A stretch of 64,000 nt of DNA from Ruegeria sp. Alg231-54 (GTDB lineage Bacteria; Pseudomonadota; Alphaproteobacteria; Rhodobacterales; Rhodobacteraceae). The position numbers and the translations under genes were made by a program. Below, piece after piece: positions 63,905-64,000 of the stretch. The stretch is taken from contig NZ_FREZ01000009.1 in NCBI RefSeq assembly GCF_900143525.1, positions 7 to 64,006 of the forward strand, read 5' to 3'. Numbering within the stretch: position 1 is the stretch's first letter; each line of letters begins with the position of its first letter. Under the pieces are notes generated by a model. That model was not told the DNA's origin and did no database searches. It worked only from the letters and a program-made list of their open reading frames with translations.

Positions 63905-64000
63905 ATGCAGCGCAGACGTTCTTCGACCCGCGGGTTCAAACGCACCGCGACATTGCTGAACGACCAGATCAGGCGCGCCGGTGAAAGCCGGGGCTTTGCC
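63905..64000 (+). CDS. DUF721 (DciA-like) protein, N-terminal fragment
   Basis: The first 32 codons of a gene that leaves the window. It begins MQRRRSSTRGFKRTATLLND and continues to RRAGESRGFA, a pattern I recognise as the start of the DUF721 family member next to mutY in many Rhodobacterales. DUF721 proteins are related to DciA, which helps load the replicative helicase. GGAG lies about 11 bases before the ATG. Too short to add more. Confidence 0.7.
   Translation, partial: MQRRRSSTRGFKRTATLLNDQIRRAGESRGFA

Overview
The window is a dense, moderately GC-rich stretch of an alphaproteobacterial chromosome. It most resembles the Roseobacter group of Rhodobacterales. Evidence for this is the CcrM GANTC methylase, the alphaproteobacterial-type SerC/SerA pair behind a serC-type leader, the HutCFIHGU histidine route, TRAP transport, and the mutY/DUF721 neighbourhood. 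All identifications come from reading translated sequence; no database search was run. No tRNA, rRNA, insertion sequence, prophage or CRISPR array is visible, so this looks like ordinary chromosome with catabolic accessory operons.

Layout. 1-340: the end of gcvP. 378-2132: a di-haem cytochrome c peroxidase whose 5' end runs into a divergent Sel1-repeat protein. 2165-9667: a catabolic cluster (TRAP importer, flavin reductase, aldo/keto reductase, SsuD-like monooxygenase, divergent GntR/UTRA regulator and Gfo/Idh/MocA dehydrogenase). 9785-12635: serC RNA leader, serC and serA. 12754-14995: PPP-type phosphatase and malonyl-CoA synthetase. 15079-22487: complete histidine utilisation (hutFC divergent from hutIHGU). 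22556-24564: serB, then an ArsR/SRPBCC/YCII module. 24567-31067: asparaginase, envelope proteins, rlmN, a P460-type cytochrome and cbpA-cbpM. 31068-38845: PLP enzymes, LOG protein, FCD regulator, dapD and dapE, and a glutamate-receptor-like membrane protein. 38849-44962: DUF2064 protein, RNase R, a WYL-regulated GST pair and a lytic transglycosylase. 44963-45352: a 390-bp AT-rich non-coding gap. 45353-52945: polyamine uptake and degradation (aminotransferase, GntR, PotFGHI, FAD oxidase). 52942-54704: a phosphotransferase, then flgD with what looks like only the tail of fliK. 54741-58022: DUF427-adenylate cyclase, a membrane-anchored winged-helix protein and small secreted proteins. 58133-64000: rnhB, ccrM, a second cyclase, alkB, mutY and the start of a DUF721 gene.

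Functional reading. The strongest candidate for a less-described system is the 2165-9667 cluster. Flavin reductase, YdhF/SmoB-like aldo/keto reductase and SsuD-like monooxygenase form one overlapping operon, as in the oxidative sugar-sulfonate desulfurisation (sulfo-SMO) pathway. Here, however, they sit with a TRAP importer and no visible sulfoquinovosidase. The operon 57377-56420 (small secreted protein overlapping a TM-TM-winged-helix protein) looks like a membrane-to-DNA signalling unit of uncommon domain order. Several regulators sit beside near-perfect inverted repeats that are probably their operators (23443-23472, 42844-42868, 17201-17210, 34043-34052), and a TGATCAAAT motif recurs three times around the polyamine regulator.
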